The position numbers and the translations under genes are program-made. DNA of 64,000 bases from Caballeronia sp. M1242 (GTDB lineage Bacteria > Pseudomonadota > Gammaproteobacteria > Burkholderiales > Burkholderiaceae): NCBI RefSeq assembly GCF_017220215.1, contig NZ_CP071131.1:248001-312000 (forward strand). The letters are read 5' to 3'. The notes below the pieces were generated by a model. That model was not told the DNA's origin, ran no database searches, and saw nothing but the letters and a program-made list of their open reading frames with translations. Every line of letters starts with the position of its first letter. Position 1 is the first letter of the stretch. Below are positions 1-9,109 of this stretch, one piece after another.

Positions 1-37
1 CAGGAGAACGGCGAGCGACGACGTTTTGCGCCGGACC

Positions 38-1159
38 TTACGCAGCGTCGTTGATCCGATGTTCGCGATGCGGTCCCACACCCGTTGGCACGGCGAATGA
101 CGCGCACGCTTCCTCGTCCGCGTCGCCACCGACGACGCTCGACGAGGCATCGCTACCCGCGCGGCCCTGACTGCGCCGCCAGCTTGCGGGCGGCATCCCG
201 AACTGGCGCTTGAACGCGCGATTGAACGCCGCCTCCGATTCGTAGCCCACGCGTTCCGCCACTGCCGCAATCGGACGCGGCCCAGCGAGCAGATCTTGCG
301 CGGCCACTTGCAAGCGCCAGCACGCGAGGTATTGCATCGGCGCCTGGCCGAGCAATTGCGTGAACCGCTGCGCAAGCGCGGAACGCGAGAGACCGACGCG
401 GCGCGCGAGTTCGTCGACGGTCCAGTCATGACCCGGTTGCGCGTGCAACAACGCGAGCGCCTTGCCGACGAACCGGTCTTCGACGCCGGCGAGCCAGCCA
501 CGGCGATCCTCGGGCATCGAGGCGATGCAGCGTCGCACCGCTTCCACGAAGAGCAATTCCGACAGCCGCGCAAGCACGGTCGCGCTGCCGGGACGCCATT
601 CGGCAGCCTCCGTCACCGCGAATCTCAGCGACGATTCGAGCCACGCGGATTGCGGATCGTTGCGCATGTCGATCTTGAAGAGACGCGGCAACGAAGAAAG
701 CACTGGATTAACCAGCATATCCTCGCAAGCGAGAAAGCCGCAGACGATACGTGTGCAGCTCGCTTCCTTGCCCGCTTCCTTTCTCGCACCGTCTCCACCG
801 ACGCTTAGGCGCATCACGTCGCCGGGCGAGGTCGCCAGATACCTAGCCACCAGTTCCTCGGCGGGCGTCGGCTCCAGATCGAGCGAACTGCCCATCAGAT
901 GCGCCTCGCCTCTCGGCACCACGAGCAGTTCCCCCGCATCGACGCGAATGGCCGACGCGGGGTCGTCGGTCAACGCCGCCCGGCAGCTGCCTTCCAGAAT
1001 GAGGTGATACGACACGACGCGCTCGGCGCGCGGCAGGAACGTCGCGCACATGGCGGGCGCAACCTGCCCGACCACGCACCACGGCGCCGTGAAATCGCCG
1101 TTCAGATACACGGCTCCGCTGAGACGCAGAAGACGAAGAACGTCGGAAAGCGCATCCAT
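38..1159 (-). CDS. AraC-family transcriptional regulator with N-terminal cupin
   Basis: Predicted cytoplasmic activator of about 373 residues. The N-terminal half resembles the cupin ligand domain of AraC regulators (Cupin_6 type), opening MDALSDVLRLLRLSGAV, with PRGEAHLMG in the middle. The C-terminal 100 residues carry two helix-turn-helix motifs (VDELARRVGLSRSALAQRF and the GYESEAAFNRAFKRQFG signature). I chose ATG 1159 because the family normally begins there; the frame can be extended to a TTG at 1297, but those residues look non-homologous. It is divergent from the GFA gene at 1322, an obvious candidate target. Effector unknown. Confidence 0.85.
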   Translation of the reverse strand: MDALSDVLRLLRLSGAVYLNGDFTAPWCVVGQVAPAMCATFLPRAERVVSYHLILEGSCRAALTDDPASAIRVDAGELLVVPRGEAHLMGSSLDLEPTPAEELVARYLATSPGDVMRLSVGGDGARKEAGKEASCTRIVCGFLACEDMLVNPVLSSLPRLFKIDMRNDPQSAWLESSLRFAVTEAAEWRPGSATVLARLSELLFVEAVRRCIASMPEDRRGWLAGVEDRFVGKALALLHAQPGHDWTVDELARRVGLSRSALAQRFTQLLGQAPMQYLACWRLQVAAQDLLAGPRPIAAVAERVGYESEAAFNRAFKRQFGMPPASWRRSQGRAGSDASSSVVGGDADEEACASFAVPTGVGPHREHRINDAA

Positions 1160-1321
1160 GGCCAGTCCCAAAGTTTCGGCGTCCCGCGCAAAACATCTGG
1201 ACGCTCGGTCATTCAACGAAGCGGTCCGCGCGCCGATACTGGCATCCACGCGAAACACCACTGACGCAAGGTTAAGCCCAGTCGTAACGTTCGCCAACCC
1301 ACACTAACGAGGGGTCTTCCG

Positions 1322-1756
1322 ATGAATGACACAGCTACTTACCAAGGCAGTTGTTTTTGCGGCGCGGTGCAGTTCACGGTGAACGGGAAGCCTGAAGGCA
1401 TGGGCTATTGCCATTGCGCGTCGTGCCGACGCTGGTCCGCGGGCCCCGTCAACGCGTTCACGCTCTGGAAGCCGGATGCGCTGCGCATCATTCGTGGCGC
1501 GGACCATATCGCCACTTACAACAATACTGAGCACAGCTATCGAAAATGGTGCACCAATTGCGGCGGGCATCTCTTCACCGAGCATCCGCATTGGGGGCTG
1601 ACCGATGTCTATGCCGCCGTGATCGATGACTTCCCGTATGAACCAGGCCTGCATGTGCACTACATGGAATCGAAGCTGCCGATGAAGGACGGTCTGCCGA
1701 AGATGCAGGACTTGCCGAAGGAAATGGGCGGCTCAGGGTTGAGCGCCGCCGAATAG
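1322..1756 (+). CDS. GFA family protein (glutathione-dependent formaldehyde-activating-like)
   Basis: A 144-residue protein of the GFA/CENP-V fold. Visible zinc ligands are CFCGAV near residues 12-17, CHCASC near 36-41 and CTNCGG near 80-85, the expected spacing. Related proteins add glutathione to formaldehyde or are simply zinc proteins of unknown role, so the activity is not assigned. A GAGGGG stretch lies just upstream of the ATG. It is divergent from the AraC regulator and followed 87 bases later by a methyltransferase. Confidence 0.85.
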   Translation: MNDTATYQGSCFCGAVQFTVNGKPEGMGYCHCASCRRWSAGPVNAFTLWKPDALRIIRGADHIATYNNTEHSYRKWCTNCGGHLFTEHPHWGLTDVYAAVIDDFPYEPGLHVHYMESKLPMKDGLPKMQDLPKEMGGSGLSAAE

Positions 1757-1843
1757 TTGGAGTCGTGCCGTAGTAATCCGCAAACAGGCAGCACGCGTGA
1801 GTGGTCTTGCGACGCTGCCATCTTGTCTATCAGGAGCCATGTC

Positions 1844-2677
1844 ATGTCCGCAGTCGCTACCGCATTCTCGCCCGCCGCCGATCTCGCCGCCGTCAAGGTC
1901 CGTCAGCACGCTGCCTGGTCGACGGGCAACTATGCGGTCATCGGCACCACGTTGCAGATCGTCGGAGAGCATCTTTGCGAGGCGCTCGACTTACGCTCAG
2001 GCAGTCGCGTGCTGGATGTCGCAGCGGGCAACGGCAATGCGACGCTCGCCGCCGCGCGCCGCTATTGCGATGTCATGTCCACCGACTATGTCGCTTCCCT
2101 GCTCGATGCGGGTCGCGCACGCGCGCAAGCCGAAGGCCTCGCCGTGCACTTTCAGGAAGCAGACGCCGAAGCCTTGCCTTTCCCGGATGCATCGTTCGAT
2201 GTCGTGCTATCGACGTTCGGCGTCATGTTCACGCCGAATCAGCAACAGGCGGCAAGCGAACTGCTGCGCGTCTGCCGGCCGGGCGGAAAAATCGGCCTGG
2301 CGAACTGGACGCCGGAGAGCTTTATCGGACAGGTGTTCAAGACGATGGGCCAATACATCACGCCGCCCACTGGCGTGAAGTCGCCCGCGCTGTGGGGCAC
2401 GGAGACGCGCATCGCCGAATTGCTCGGAAGCGGCGCGGCGCGAATCAGCGCGGCGAAGCGTGAGTTCGTATTCCGCTACCGGTCGGCAGAGCATTTCGTC
2501 GACGTATTCCGCAGCTATTACGGCCCGATGAACAAGGCGTTCGCCGCGCTCGAAGGCGAGCGGCAAGCCGCGTTTCTCGCTGATCTGATGGCGCTCATCG
2601 ACAGCCGCAATCGTTCCGGCGACGAAACCCTCGTCTTGCCGAGTGAATACCTCGAAGTCGTGGTGGAAAGGAAATGA
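1844..2677 (+). CDS. class I SAM-dependent methyltransferase
   Basis: About 277 residues with a Rossmann SAM-binding fold. Motif I is VLDVAAGNGNATLA (residues about 56-69), followed by an acidic turn and the AEALPFPDASFDVVLS segment typical of the UbiE/Methyltransf_11 group. I chose ATG 1844 because AGGAG sits seven bases upstream; the frame extends back to a TTG at 1757 with no ribosome site. The substrate cannot be read from the sequence. Confidence 0.85.
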   Translation: MSAVATAFSPAADLAAVKVRQHAAWSTGNYAVIGTTLQIVGEHLCEALDLRSGSRVLDVAAGNGNATLAAARRYCDVMSTDYVASLLDAGRARAQAEGLAVHFQEADAEALPFPDASFDVVLSTFGVMFTPNQQQAASELLRVCRPGGKIGLANWTPESFIGQVFKTMGQYITPPTGVKSPALWGTETRIAELLGSGAARISAAKREFVFRYRSAEHFVDVFRSYYGPMNKAFAALEGERQAAFLADLMALIDSRNRSGDETLVLPSEYLEVVVERK

Positions 2678-2926
2678 TCCTGCTCAAACATATGTTCGAC
2701 GAAGCGCTTGACTTCGGGTTGCGCCTGCACGTGCTCGTCTCTTCTACAGAGTTGCGGCGCGAGTCCTTATGCATGGGCATGCCGTTGTTGTCGTCCGTGT
2801 GCTTCTTCACACTTCGGCTTGCGCTGTCGCGAATCGGCGTAGTGGTTTGAGCGCGGCTCGGTTCGGTCCTTCGCCTCGTATGTTCGATGCGAAGGACCGC
2901 GCAAGTCTGCGTGGTTGGAGGCAATC

Positions 2927-3064
2927 ATGTTGATCTATATTTTCTTGTGGCTCAAGCGGGCGCTCGATCGAGCGGAGAACAGCCGTCGCGATGCTTATCT
3001 CGCATCGGCTTCGGATATCGTCGAACTTGAACGTCGCATGCGTGCGATGGAAGCGGAGGCGTGA
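2927..3064 (+). CDS. DUF3563-family micro-protein (45 aa)
   Basis: Short gene of 45 residues, with GGAGG five bases before the ATG. The protein starts with a hydrophobic stretch (MLIYIFLWLKRAL), then a polar segment with the ENSRRDAYLASASDIVELE pattern seen in DUF3563 proteins, small proteins abundant in Burkholderiales. Its TGA is immediately followed by the ATG of the hydrolase gene (TGAATG), so translation is probably coupled. The function of the family is unknown; a short membrane-associated amphipathic protein is an inference. Confidence 0.7.
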   Translation: MLIYIFLWLKRALDRAENSRRDAYLASASDIVELERRMRAMEAEA

Positions 3065-3898
3065 ATGGACGATATGCACAACGGTCTCGGCATCCAGCCA
3101 GCATCGACGGTCATTGCGCTGCATTGCTCGGGCGCGGGCGCAGCACAGTGGCGAAAGTTGAGCGAAGCGCTCGGCTCGCGCGTATCGTTCATCGCGCCCG
3201 AGCACTACGGCTGCGACAGCACGGGGCCGTGGAGTGGAGAGCACGCGTTCACGCTCGCCGATGAAGCGGAAAGAACCGTCGACATCATCGACGCGACACG
3301 CGGGAAGGTGCATCTCATCGGGCACTCGTACGGAGGTGGTGTGGCGCTTCGCGCCGCAATGGAACGGCCGCAGCGTATCGCGAGCTTATCGCTCTACGAG
3401 CCATCGGCGTTTTATCTGCTGAAGACGATGGGTCCGCACGGAGCGCGCGCGCTCGCCGAAATCAACGCGATATCGAAGCGCACCGCCGATGGCGTGAATT
3501 GCGGCGACTATCGTGGAGCGGCGGCATCGTTCGTCGACTATTGGGGCGGCCCGGGCGCATGGGAGACGCTGCGGCCCTCGGTGAAAGCCGCGCTCACGCG
3601 CTGGGTGCCGAAAGCGCCGCTCGACTTTCGCGCGTTGCTCGATGAACCCACGTCCAATGCGCCCTACGCTGACTTGCGCATGCCCGTCCTCGTCATGCGC
3701 GGCGAGCATGCGCCGCTACCCACGCGTGCATTGGCCGAGCGCTTGCCGCACATGTTCCCGCGTGCGCGGCTTGCGATCGTCGCGGGCGCGGGTCACATGG
3801 GGCCGATCACGCACGCAGAAGAGGTCAACGACGCGATCATGCGGCATATCTTCGAAGCGGGATTGAAGCGTTGCGAGCAAGCGCTCAGATACGGCTAG
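3065..3898 (+). CDS. alpha/beta fold hydrolase
   Basis: 277 residues. The nucleophile elbow GHSYGG (Ser near residue 88) and the C-terminal GAGHMGP histidine segment mark an alpha/beta hydrolase. The acid residue is probably within VLVMRGEHAP. HCSGAGAAQW near residue 20 supplies the oxyanion-hole region. The gene directly abuts the DUF3563 micro-protein. The substrate (ester, lactone or C-C bond) cannot be told; no signal peptide, so cytoplasmic. Confidence 0.85.
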   Translation: MDDMHNGLGIQPASTVIALHCSGAGAAQWRKLSEALGSRVSFIAPEHYGCDSTGPWSGEHAFTLADEAERTVDIIDATRGKVHLIGHSYGGGVALRAAMERPQRIASLSLYEPSAFYLLKTMGPHGARALAEINAISKRTADGVNCGDYRGAAASFVDYWGGPGAWETLRPSVKAALTRWVPKAPLDFRALLDEPTSNAPYADLRMPVLVMRGEHAPLPTRALAERLPHMFPRARLAIVAGAGHMGPITHAEEVNDAIMRHIFEAGLKRCEQALRYG

Positions 3899-3930
3899 CA
3901 AGTCGGCGCGGACTTACGCCCGCGCATTCG

Positions 3931-6195
3931 TCACGCGAAGAGCGTGTCGAGGGTGATCGGCAAATCCCGCACGCGCTTGCCCGTCGCGTGCCAGATCGCG
4001 TTGGCGACAGCCGCCGCCACGCCCACCACGCCGATCTCTCCCACACCCTTCGCGCCCAGCGGATTCACCACGTCGTCGTGCTCGTCGACGAAGATCACGT
4101 CGATGTCGTGTATATCGGCGTTCACCGGAACGTGATACTCGGACAGATTGTGATTCATCTGCCGGCCGAGCTCGTGATCGAACTGCCCGTGCTCGTGCAG
4201 CGCCATGCTGATGCCCCACACCACGCCGCCCGACACCTGACTTGCCGCCGTCTTCGGATTCACGATGCGACCCGCCGCCACCGCGTTGACCACGCGCGTC
4301 ACGCGCACGGTGCCGAGCGCCGCATCGACGCGTGCTTCGACGAACACTGCCGAGTGCGTGCCGATCGAGTACGACTGCTGCTTGTCGTGCGGTGTCACGG
4401 TCACCTGGGCATTCAGCGAATCCAGGCCCGCGCGCGTCAGCAGTTCGCGCAGCGATAGTCGTTGCTCGGTGCCTTCGCCGCACACGACGTATTCGCCGTC
4501 GAGCCGCACCGCGTCCGGCTGCGCGCGTGCGAAGGCCTCGCCGCCGTGTTCCTTCGCAATCGACGCGAGCTTGCCGCGCAGGCGCGTGCACGCTGCATGC
4601 ACCGCGCTGCCAACCGACGACACCGTCCACGATCCGCCTTCGAGCGGCGCCTTCGGCAGACGGCTGTCGCCCAGACGGAAATCGACGTGTTCGAGCGGCA
4701 CGCCGAGCGCATCGGCGGCGAGCTGCGTCATCACCGTATAAGTGCCCGTGCCGATGTCCGCCGTCGCGCTCGCCACGACGACATGCCCGTCCGCTCCGAT
4801 CTCCGCGAGCGCGGACGCCTCGTTCTGCATCGCGTCCCAGATGCCTGTCGCCACGCCCCATCCGACGAGTTCGCTTCCTTCGCGCATCGAGCGCGGCGCG
4901 AGGGGACGCTTATCCCAGCCGAAGCGTGCCGCGCCCTCTTCGAAGCACTCGCGCAGCGCCTTGCTGGAGAACGGCAGGTCCTTGTTGCCGTCGCGCTCCG
5001 CGTAGTTGATGAGCCGCAGCTTCAGCGGATCCATGCCGAGCGCCTCGGCGAGCTCGTCCATCGCCATTTCCAGCGGAAACAGCGCCTGCGCCGCGCCGGG
5101 CGCGCGCATGTCGGCGGGCGTCGGCACGTCGAGCTTGCTCACCTTGTAGTCGAGCCGCACGTTGTCACAGGCATAAAGCTGTCCGGCCCAGTTCACCATG
5201 ACGTCGCAGTAGTCCTCGTATTGCGACGTCTCGGACACCGCCTCGTGGATGATCGCCTCCAGCCTGCCGTCGCAATTCGCGGCCAGCGCGACGCGTTGCA
5301 GGCTCATCGGCCGATGCGCGAAGGTGAACATCTGCTGCCGCGTCAAGACCACGCGCACGGGCCGCTTCAGATCGCGCGCGGCCATGACGGCCAGCGGCAG
5401 ATGATATTGCGGACGCAAGCCCGAGCCGAACGCGCCGCCGACGAACGGCGAGACGACTTCGAGCATGTCGTCGTCGAAGCCGAAGATCTTTGTCAGATAC
5501 TGCTTGGTGTTGAGCACGCCCTGCGTCTTTTCATAGACGGTGAACTTGCCGGACGGCTCGGGAATGACCGTGCAGCCGTGCAGTTCGATCGGGTTGTGAT
5601 ACTCGGCCGGCGTCGAATAGCGGCAGTCGATCTTGAACGCTGCCGCGGCCAGCGCGCCGTCCGCATCGCCGCGCGGCGGTGGCGGCGGCTCGAAGCCGCC
5701 TTTTTCGGTCGATGGCGGATAGCTGTCTGTTTCCACTTCGCGCAAATCCGTGCAGTGGCTGGTGCGCTCGTACGTGACTTCGATCAGCGACGCCGCATGA
5801 CGCGCGAGCTCATAACTTTCCGCGACGACGAGCGCGACCGGCTGGCCGCTATACCAGATGCGATCGTCCCAAAGCGGCCGAAAGGGCATGCCGCCCGGCG
5901 CGGACTGGTCTTTCCACGCGGCGTCTTGCAGCGGCAACTCGGGCCGGTTCTCGTGCGTGAGCACCATCAGCACGCCGGACAATTCCAGCGCGCGCCGCGA
6001 TTCGATCGACACGATGCGCCCGCTCGCGATGCGACTCGGAAGAACGAAGCCATAGCTCATGTCATCCGCGAAGAATTCGCCTGCGTATCGCGCCTCGCCC
6101 GTCACCTTCTTTCTGCCGTCGACGCGGTTGACGGGCTTGCCGCTGAAGTGCGCGCCCTGCCGCGCGATGCGTTCCAGTTCGTTCGGAGAATTCAT
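3931..6195 (-). CDS. xanthine dehydrogenase-family molybdopterin-binding subunit (PaoC-like)
   Basis: About 754 residues, the large molybdenum subunit of a three-part aldehyde/xanthine oxidoreductase. VNRVDGRKKVTGEARY near the N-terminus is the usual opening, GGAFGSGLRPQYH is a cofactor-binding loop, and KGVGEIGVVG near the C-terminus carries the catalytic glutamate. ATG 6195 overlaps the stop of the FAD subunit by four bases (ATGA). The frame runs further upstream to 6711, but that part is antisense-like. The best family match is periplasmic aldehyde oxidoreductase PaoABC; the substrate here is unknown. Confidence 0.9.
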   Translation of the reverse strand: MNSPNELERIARQGAHFSGKPVNRVDGRKKVTGEARYAGEFFADDMSYGFVLPSRIASGRIVSIESRRALELSGVLMVLTHENRPELPLQDAAWKDQSAPGGMPFRPLWDDRIWYSGQPVALVVAESYELARHAASLIEVTYERTSHCTDLREVETDSYPPSTEKGGFEPPPPPRGDADGALAAAAFKIDCRYSTPAEYHNPIELHGCTVIPEPSGKFTVYEKTQGVLNTKQYLTKIFGFDDDMLEVVSPFVGGAFGSGLRPQYHLPLAVMAARDLKRPVRVVLTRQQMFTFAHRPMSLQRVALAANCDGRLEAIIHEAVSETSQYEDYCDVMVNWAGQLYACDNVRLDYKVSKLDVPTPADMRAPGAAQALFPLEMAMDELAEALGMDPLKLRLINYAERDGNKDLPFSSKALRECFEEGAARFGWDKRPLAPRSMREGSELVGWGVATGIWDAMQNEASALAEIGADGHVVVASATADIGTGTYTVMTQLAADALGVPLEHVDFRLGDSRLPKAPLEGGSWTVSSVGSAVHAACTRLRGKLASIAKEHGGEAFARAQPDAVRLDGEYVVCGEGTEQRLSLRELLTRAGLDSLNAQVTVTPHDKQQSYSIGTHSAVFVEARVDAALGTVRVTRVVNAVAAGRIVNPKTAASQVSGGVVWGISMALHEHGQFDHELGRQMNHNLSEYHVPVNADIHDIDVIFVDEHDDVVNPLGAKGVGEIGVVGVAAAVANAIWHATGKRVRDLPITLDTLFA

Positions 6196-7202
6196 GATGC
6201 GTCGTCCTCTCTGCTGGCGAGGCTGATACCCGATGCCTGTTCGAAAGCGCGCTCGATGGCGCGCGCGGTCAGTTCGATCTTGAATGCGTTGCCGGGACGG
6301 CCGCGCGCGTCGCGCACCATTGCGCTCGCGAAGTCGCGCACCGTGGCGGCGTCGAGCGTCTTGCCGCGCAGCGCGGCTTCGGCGTCGCGGTTGCGCCACG
6401 GCATATGGGCCACGCCGCCGAGCGCGCAACGCACTTCTTCGATGCGATTGCCGTCGAGCTTGAGCGCGAGCGCGACCGACACCAGCGCGAACGCATACGA
6501 CGCGCGATCCCGCACTTTCACGTAGGCGTTGTGTTCCGCGAAGCCATCGGCGGGCAAGGTGATCCCGACGATGATCTCGTCGTCGCGCAGGTTCGTGTCG
6601 ATGTGCGGGGTATCGCCGGGAAGCCGGTGAAACGCGTCGAACGGGATGACGCGCTCGCCGTTGTCGCTCGCGACGCGCACGGACGCGTCGAGCGCGGCGA
6701 GCGCTACGCACATGTCAGACGGATGAACGGCGATGCAATGCTCGCTCGCGCCGAGAATGGCGTGGATACGGTTGACGCCATCCATCGCGCCGCAGCCGCT
6801 GCCCGGCTGGCGCTTGTTGCATGGTGTAGCGGTGTCGTAGAAATAATGGCAGCGCGTGCGTTGCAGCATGTTGCCGCCGACGGTCGCGACATTGCGAATC
6901 TGCGCGGACGCGCCGGCGAGAATCGCCTTCGACAGCAGCGGATAGCGCGACTCGACGCGTTCGTCGTAGGCCACGGCGCTGTTCGTGGCGAGCGCGCCGA
7001 TGTCCATGCCGCCGTCCGCGTTCGGCTCGATGCCGGTCATCGGCAGCCGGCGGATATCGACGAGCCGTTCGGGGCGCGCGACGCCTTCCTTGATCAGATC
7101 GACGAGGTTCGTGCCGCCCGCGAGAAACGCCGCCGACGGCGCGCGGTGCGCTTCGAGCGCCGCGGACACGTCGTTCGCGCGGGTGTAGGAGAAGCGGTTC
7201 AT
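6192..7202 (-). CDS. xanthine dehydrogenase-family FAD-binding subunit (PaoB-like)
   Basis: 336 residues of the FAD-binding molybdopterin dehydrogenase family. FLAGGTNLVDLIKEG near residue 28 is the FAD pyrophosphate loop, and IRNVATVGGNMLQRTRC follows. A cysteine-rich insert (CHYFYDTATPCNKRQPGSGC, then a further Cys) matches the extra [4Fe-4S] cluster known from PaoB-type subunits. It overlaps both neighbours by four bases, so the three subunits are translationally coupled. Electrons should pass from Mo through 2Fe-2S centres to FAD. Confidence 0.9.
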   Translation of the reverse strand: MNRFSYTRANDVSAALEAHRAPSAAFLAGGTNLVDLIKEGVARPERLVDIRRLPMTGIEPNADGGMDIGALATNSAVAYDERVESRYPLLSKAILAGASAQIRNVATVGGNMLQRTRCHYFYDTATPCNKRQPGSGCGAMDGVNRIHAILGASEHCIAVHPSDMCVALAALDASVRVASDNGERVIPFDAFHRLPGDTPHIDTNLRDDEIIVGITLPADGFAEHNAYVKVRDRASYAFALVSVALALKLDGNRIEEVRCALGGVAHMPWRNRDAEAALRGKTLDAATVRDFASAMVRDARGRPGNAFKIELTARAIERAFEQASGISLASREDDAS

Positions 7203-7756
7203 GGGCGCGCCTCCTCGTTCTGAATGGCGTTTCCTTCGACGCCTTGCCCGCCCGACGCCTCCAGAATGGCCTGCACGATGTTCGGATACGCGCCGCAGCG
7301 GCAAAGGTTGCCGCTCATCGCTTCGCGCACTTCGGCAGCGTCGTGGGCGTGTCCTTCCGCGAGCATGCCGACGGCCGAGCAGATTTGCCCCGGCGTACAG
7401 TAGCCGCACTGAAAGGCGTCGCAGTCGATAAACGCCTGCTGCATCGGATGCAGCGTGTCGCCGTTAGCCAAGCCTTCGATGGTGGTGATGGCCGCGCCGT
7501 CATACGAAACGGCGAGCGCGAGACACGTATTGATGCGCTGGTCATCGACGAGCGCGGTGCACGCGCCGCATTGTCCGTGGTCGCAGCCTTTCTTCGTGCC
7601 GGTAAGCTGGCAGTGTTCGCGCAGCAGGTCGAGCAGTGTGGTCCACGGCTCGATGTCGAAACTACGCGATTCGCCGTTGATCTTCAGCGTGCAGGCGACG
7701 CGCTGCGCGTGCGGCGCGTCCGCGTCCAACGTGGTCGCGGTCGATGAGGTGTTCAT
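7199..7756 (-). CDS. xanthine dehydrogenase-family 2Fe-2S subunit (PaoA-like)
   Basis: 185 residues with two [2Fe-2S] clusters. The plant-type cluster is KKGCDHGQCGACTALV with a later Cys, and the helical cluster is CGYCTPGQIC plus CRCG. It is the first gene of the three-subunit operon. The N-terminus (MNTSSTATTLDADAPHAQRV) has no twin-arginine signal, unlike E. coli PaoA, so the complex is more likely cytoplasmic. It is divergent from the tartrate dehydrogenase gene; I saw no regulator adjacent. Confidence 0.9.
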   Translation of the reverse strand: MNTSSTATTLDADAPHAQRVACTLKINGESRSFDIEPWTTLLDLLREHCQLTGTKKGCDHGQCGACTALVDDQRINTCLALAVSYDGAAITTIEGLANGDTLHPMQQAFIDCDAFQCGYCTPGQICSAVGMLAEGHAHDAAEVREAMSGNLCRCGAYPNIVQAILEASGGQGVEGNAIQNEEARP

Positions 7757-7936
7757 GGGATCTCCTTGCGGGAATCCCGGTGTGGAGCATGCGCCGTGCC
7801 TTGTGCCGTCTTGGCGGCGACAAGAAGTCGACGGCTAACGCCAAACGACCTGACTCAGAATGCAAGAACCGCGAGAACCCGGGTACGATCAGGCAAGCGC
7901 AGCAAAAAGAAAACGCCCAGACAGGAGCCAACTGAA

Positions 7937-9004
7937 ATGTCAAAGACCCAGTACCGCATAGCCGTGATTCCCGGCGATGGAATCGGCAAGGAAGTGATGC
8001 CCGAAGCGCTGCGCGCGCTAGATGCAGTGAGCCAACGCTTCGGCATCGCGCTGGAGTACCAGCACATCGAATGGGCAAGCTGCGACTATTACGCCGCGCA
8101 CGGCCAGATGATGCCCGACGACTGGAAGGCGCAGCTCGAAACCGCCGACGCCATTCTCTTTGGCGCCGTCGGCTGGCCGCAAAGCGTTCCCGATCACGTC
8201 TCGCTGTGGGGATCGCTCCTCAAGTTCCGCCGCGAGTTCGATCAATACATCAACCTGCGGCCGGCGCGTCTCTTCGACGGCGTGCCTTCGCCGCTCGCCA
8301 ACCGCAAGGCCGGCGACATCGACTTCATGATCGTGCGCGAGAACACCGAAGGCGAATACTCGTCCGTCGGCGGCGTCAGTTTCGAAGGCACCGAGCGCGA
8401 GTTCGTGTCGCAAACCTCCATCTTCACGCGTCACGGTGCTACGCGCGTGCTCAAGTTCGCGTTCGATCTCGCGCAGCAACGCGCGAAGAAGATCACGGTG
8501 GCGACCAAGAGCAATGGCATTTCCATCAGCATGCCGTGGTGGGACGCCCGCGCCGCAGAAATCGCCGCGCAGTATCCGGATGTGGCATGGGACAAGCAGC
8601 ATATCGACATCTTGTGCGCGCGCTTCGTGCTGAACCCGGACCGCTTCGATGTGGTCGTCGCGACGAATCTCTTCGGCGACATTCTTTCGGACCTCGGCCC
8701 CGCCTGCACCGGCACGATCGGCATTGCGCCGTCCGCCAACATGAATCCCGAGCGCGTGTTTCCGTCGCTCTTCGAGCCCGTGCACGGCTCCGCGCCGGAT
8801 ATCGCGGGCAAAGGCATCGCCAATCCTATCGCGATGATCTGGTCCGCCGCGATGATGCTCGACTTCCTCGGCCAGCGTCCCGCGCACGATGCGATTCTGT
8901 CCGCCATCGAGGCCGTGCTGAAGGAAGGACCGCACACGGGCGACCTCGGCGGCAAGGCCAGCACGAAGGAAGTCGGCGAAGCCATCGCGCAACGGCTCGG
9001 CTGA
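7937..9004 (+). CDS. tartrate dehydrogenase / D-malate dehydrogenase-type beta-hydroxyacid dehydrogenase
   Basis: 355 residues of the isocitrate/isopropylmalate dehydrogenase superfamily. PGDGIGKEVMPE is the N-terminal signature, LRPARLFDGVPSPLA and MIVRENTEGEYSS form the substrate loop, and NLFGDILSDLGPACTGTIG is the metal and cofactor signature. This pattern matches enzymes oxidising tartrate or D-malate with NAD and Mn. ATG 7937 has AGGAG upstream; the frame runs back to 7766, but the upstream residues do not look like the family. Exact substrate specificity is inferred. Confidence 0.85.
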   Translation: MSKTQYRIAVIPGDGIGKEVMPEALRALDAVSQRFGIALEYQHIEWASCDYYAAHGQMMPDDWKAQLETADAILFGAVGWPQSVPDHVSLWGSLLKFRREFDQYINLRPARLFDGVPSPLANRKAGDIDFMIVRENTEGEYSSVGGVSFEGTEREFVSQTSIFTRHGATRVLKFAFDLAQQRAKKITVATKSNGISISMPWWDARAAEIAAQYPDVAWDKQHIDILCARFVLNPDRFDVVVATNLFGDILSDLGPACTGTIGIAPSANMNPERVFPSLFEPVHGSAPDIAGKGIANPIAMIWSAAMMLDFLGQRPAHDAILSAIEAVLKEGPHTGDLGGKASTKEVGEAIAQRLG

Positions 9005-9057
9005 TCAGGTATCGCTATTTCGTACGGTTTGCTAACTATTTCAGAGCACTTCATAGG

Positions 9058-9086
9058 GAACCGTTCGTTGTTGTTCAGAACGGTTC
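9058..9086. terminator. hairpin between convergent genes
   Basis: GAACCGTT (9058-9065) and AACGGTTC (9079-9086) are perfect 8-base arms around a 13-base loop, lying between the convergent dehydrogenase and beta-helix genes. No clear T-run follows on either strand, so intrinsic termination is plausible but weak. Confidence 0.5.
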
Positions 9087-9109
9087 GCTACGTCGCTCAG
9101 TCTACGAGC

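Noticed and set aside
2674..2850. 58-codon frame overlapping the methyltransferase stop as ATGA
   Set aside because: No recognisable features and an irregular composition; coupling alone is not enough.
4462..6525. Long plus-strand frame (687 codons)
   Set aside because: Antisense of the molybdenum subunit, rich in Arg and His as expected of a shadow in high-GC DNA.
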